From positions 28,647-92,646 of the forward strand of contig JBCCHN010000004.1 of assembly GCA_039028695.1 (NCBI GenBank): a stretch of 64,000 nt of DNA. Reading direction: 5' to 3'. The stretch is from JANQKX01 sp039028695. GTDB lineage: Bacteria > Pseudomonadota > Alphaproteobacteria > Kiloniellales > Kiloniellaceae. Position 1 is the stretch's first letter. Every line of letters starts with the position of its first letter. Below the pieces are notes generated by a model. It made no database searches, was not told the DNA's origin, and was given only the letters and a program-made list of their open reading frames with translations. The position numbers and the translations under genes are program-made. Of the stretch, positions 62,244 through 64,000 are shown in pieces.

Positions 62244-63275
62244 GTGGAGAGCACGGGGGTAGGATGTACAGCAGGGCAACGGCTGATCGTTGGCCTGTTT
62301 TTTATTTTCTTTCTTTTCGGAAATTTCGCGGTGCCGGCCCAAAGCGATGATTTGGTCGCAGGGACGCCTCAAGATCCAGGCGCTGAAAGCTTGCCCTGCT
62401 GTGTCCAGCTGAACGAGGAAGTCGTTTTCTTTCAAGAGCCCCAGTTGAGGGATCAGGATTATTTGAGCGATCCATCCATTTCGTTGGTCTTGGAATCGCT
62501 ACCTTCCGGATCTTTCCCGATCCCCTCGACGGTCGAATACAGCGTTCTCCAACCCCTTGTTGCCAACGGGTCGGCAACCTGGCCCATGATTGCACTTGTT
62601 ATCGATGATTTGGGAATTAATCGAAAAGCAGTTAATCGCATATTAAATATGCCTGCACCCTTGAGCTTGTCTTTCTTGACCTACACCTCCGATCCCGAGC
62701 CCTTGGTAGCCCGTGCCCGAGAGGCCGGTCACGAGGTGCTGCTGCATTTACCCATGGAGCCGCTGGACGCGCGGAAAGACCCTGGGCCCAATGCCCTTAA
62801 ACTGGCCCAAACGGATGAGGAAATGCGCGAAACGCTGGCGTGGGGATTAAGCCGTTTCGAGGGATACGTGGGTGTTAACAATCACATGGGCAGCAAATTC
62901 ACCGCCGATCCAATAGCCATGTCGATTATCTTACAGGAGATCAGAGATCGGGGCCTGTTCTTTTTGGATTCCCTGACGATCGAAAACACCGGCAATGACA
63001 GCATAGCGGCACAGATCGGGCTGCCTTTTGCAGAGCGGGATGTATTCATAGATCATAATGCGCCGGGAGAAGCGGAAATCCGTCGTCAGCTGATGCGCCT
63101 TGAAAAAATTGCAACCGATCGAGGCTATGCGGTCGGGATCGGGCACCCAAGGGCTGAAACTCTATCGGTATTAGAGGAGTGGCTGCCCGGTTTGGGCAAA
63201 AAGGGCTTCCACTTGGTCCCAGTGAGCACGATCGCACAACGGGATCGGTCGGTCGTGAGTCAATTGAAGCCTTAG
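62244..63275 (+). CDS. Divergent polysaccharide deacetylase family protein
   Basis: A YibQ-like protein of the divergent polysaccharide deacetylase family (PF04748 type). GTG 62244 has AGGAGAG six bases upstream. A membrane or signal segment (LIVGLFFIFFLFGNFAVPAQ) is followed by a linker of about 75 residues and the NodB-like barrel from about residue 115: MIALVIDDLGIN, EVLLHLPMEPLD, GYVGVNNHMGSKFTAD, LFFLDSLTIENT and AVGIGHPRAETL. These hold the acidic and His residues expected for metal binding. Substrate unknown. In other bacteria the gene usually neighbours envC/ctpA wall genes; here it lies between trpE and trpG on the other strand. 343 residues. Confidence 0.92.
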   Translation: MESTGVGCTAGQRLIVGLFFIFFLFGNFAVPAQSDDLVAGTPQDPGAESLPCCVQLNEEVVFFQEPQLRDQDYLSDPSISLVLESLPSGSFPIPSTVEYSVLQPLVANGSATWPMIALVIDDLGINRKAVNRILNMPAPLSLSFLTYTSDPEPLVARAREAGHEVLLHLPMEPLDARKDPGPNALKLAQTDEEMRETLAWGLSRFEGYVGVNNHMGSKFTADPIAMSIILQEIRDRGLFFLDSLTIENTGNDSIAAQIGLPFAERDVFIDHNAPGEAEIRRQLMRLEKIATDRGYAVGIGHPRAETLSVLEEWLPGLGKKGFHLVPVSTIAQRDRSVVSQLKP

Positions 63276-63318
63276 ACTCCCGTCTTCGAGTATCTTAAGA
63301 ATTAACGTCGCTTCTTCC

Positions 63319-64000
63319 TCAGCGATTGCCCTGGCGCGCATCGAATCGAACCGCTTCCTCGGCGGCGCGGATAAGGGCGCGCGCCTTGTTACAGCTCTCC
63401 TGAAATTCCCCTTCAGGACTGCTGTCGGCCACCACGCCGCCGCCGGCCTGCACATACATGGTGCCGTCTTTAACAAGGGCGGTGCGCAGCGCGATACATG
63501 TATCCATGGAGCCGTTGGCGCCGAAATAGCCGATCGCACCGGCATAGACACCACGGCTATCCGGTTCCAACTCGTCGATGATTTCCATAGCGCGGACCTT
63601 GGGCGCGCCCGAGACGGTGCCGGCAGGAAATCCGGCTACCAAAGCGTCCATAGCCGCCAAATCGGGGACCAGCTTGCCCTCCACGTTAGAGACGATATGC
63701 ATCACGTGGCTATAATACTCGATGGTCATTTGGGCGGTCACCGACACGCTGCCGATTTGCGCGACCCGCCCTACATCGTTGCGGCCCAGGTCCAGCAGCA
63801 TCAGATGTTCTGCGAGCTCCTTGGGATCGGAGAGCAGGTCTTCCGAGAGCGCACGATCCTCTTCCGGGGTCTTACCTCGCCAGCGGGTGCCGGCGATGGG
63901 CCGTATCGTGACGGTGCCGTCGCGAAGGCGGACCAGAATTTCCGGGCTGGAGGCGACCAGAGAAAAGCCGCCCAGGTTCATGTAGACCAGGAAAGGCGAG
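63319..64000 (-). CDS. trpE: Anthranilate synthase component I (5' part outside window)
   Basis: Chorismate-using subunit of anthranilate synthase. Only the C-terminal catalytic part is present: the frame stays open to the window edge (residues FLVYMNLGGFSLVASSPE), followed by IRPIAGTRWRGKTPEED, MLLDLGRNDVGRVAQIGSV, FPAGTVSGAPKVRAMEII and YAGAIGYFGANGSMDTCIAL. The residue pattern is TrpE rather than PabB, and the trp genes nearby agree. Its stop lies 43 bases from the convergent deacetylase gene. Confidence 0.95.
   Translation of the reverse strand, partial: SPFLVYMNLGGFSLVASSPEILVRLRDGTVTIRPIAGTRWRGKTPEEDRALSEDLLSDPKELAEHLMLLDLGRNDVGRVAQIGSVSVTAQMTIEYYSHVMHIVSNVEGKLVPDLAAMDALVAGFPAGTVSGAPKVRAMEIIDELEPDSRGVYAGAIGYFGANGSMDTCIALRTALVKDGTMYVQAGGGVVADSSPEGEFQESCNKARALIRAAEEAVRFDARQGNR

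Overview
The window is a dense stretch of chromosomal core genes from an alphaproteobacterium, most like the Rhodospirillales. This rests on gene order (tig-clpP-clpX-lon-hup, a complete nuoA-N operon running into birA-coaX-rnj, mce-DUF1467, lolC-lolD-dnaE, rpsB-tsf-pyrH-frr-uppS-cdsA-dxr-rseP-bamA-skp-lpxD-fabZ-lpxA-lpxI-lpxB). It also rests on LpxI in place of LpxH and on a GTTC-N7-GTTC LexA operator of the alphaproteobacterial type. I cannot name a genus. There are no insertion sequences, phage genes, CRISPR arrays or rRNA genes, and both window ends cut a gene.

Layout. 1-4.5 kb: end of a Sel1/SPOR protein, an HpaI-type aldolase, the bifunctional NAD(P)H-hydrate repair enzyme, a small unknown protein and tRNA-Leu(TAG). 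4.5-11.3 kb: trigger factor, ClpP, ClpX, Lon and HU (protein folding, proteolysis and the nucleoid). 11.4-11.8 kb: tRNA-Val(TAC) and tRNA-Asp(GTC). 12.2-26.4 kb: all fourteen nuo genes of respiratory complex I. 26.4-30.9 kb: biotin ligase, type III pantothenate kinase, RNase J, methylmalonyl-CoA epimerase, a DUF1467 membrane protein and a secreted unknown. 31-36.6 kb: LolC, LolD and DNA polymerase III alpha. 36.7-51.5 kb: a long translation, isoprenoid and envelope block covering S2, EF-Ts, UMP kinase, RRF, undecaprenyl-PP synthase, CDP-DAG synthase, Dxr, RseP, BamA, Skp and lipid A synthesis to LpxB. 51.5-54.4 kb, minus strand: citrate synthase and glutamyl-tRNA synthetase. 54.6-56.8 kb: a ComEC/Rec2 protein. 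56.9-62 kb, minus strand: LexA, MoeA, MoaC, TrpC, TrpD and TrpG. 62.2-63.3 kb, plus strand: a divergent polysaccharide deacetylase, then the 3' part of trpE on the minus strand.

The genes form translationally coupled groups. Many nuo, lpx and trp neighbours overlap by 1-8 bases or lie a few bases apart. Best-supported control signals are the lexA promoter with its SOS box over the -10, a sigma70-type promoter for hup with a hairpin-plus-T terminator after it, and promoters for rpsB, gltA and tRNA-Asp.

I found no convincing undescribed system. The points most worth a second look are modest: a histone-like lysine/alanine tail on trigger factor, a deacetylase gene sitting between trpE and trpG, a near-perfect palindrome overlapping a heat-shock-like promoter before lon, a short tandem duplication across the lon stop codon, a ComEC without a recognisable metallo-beta-lactamase motif, and two unrecognised small proteins.
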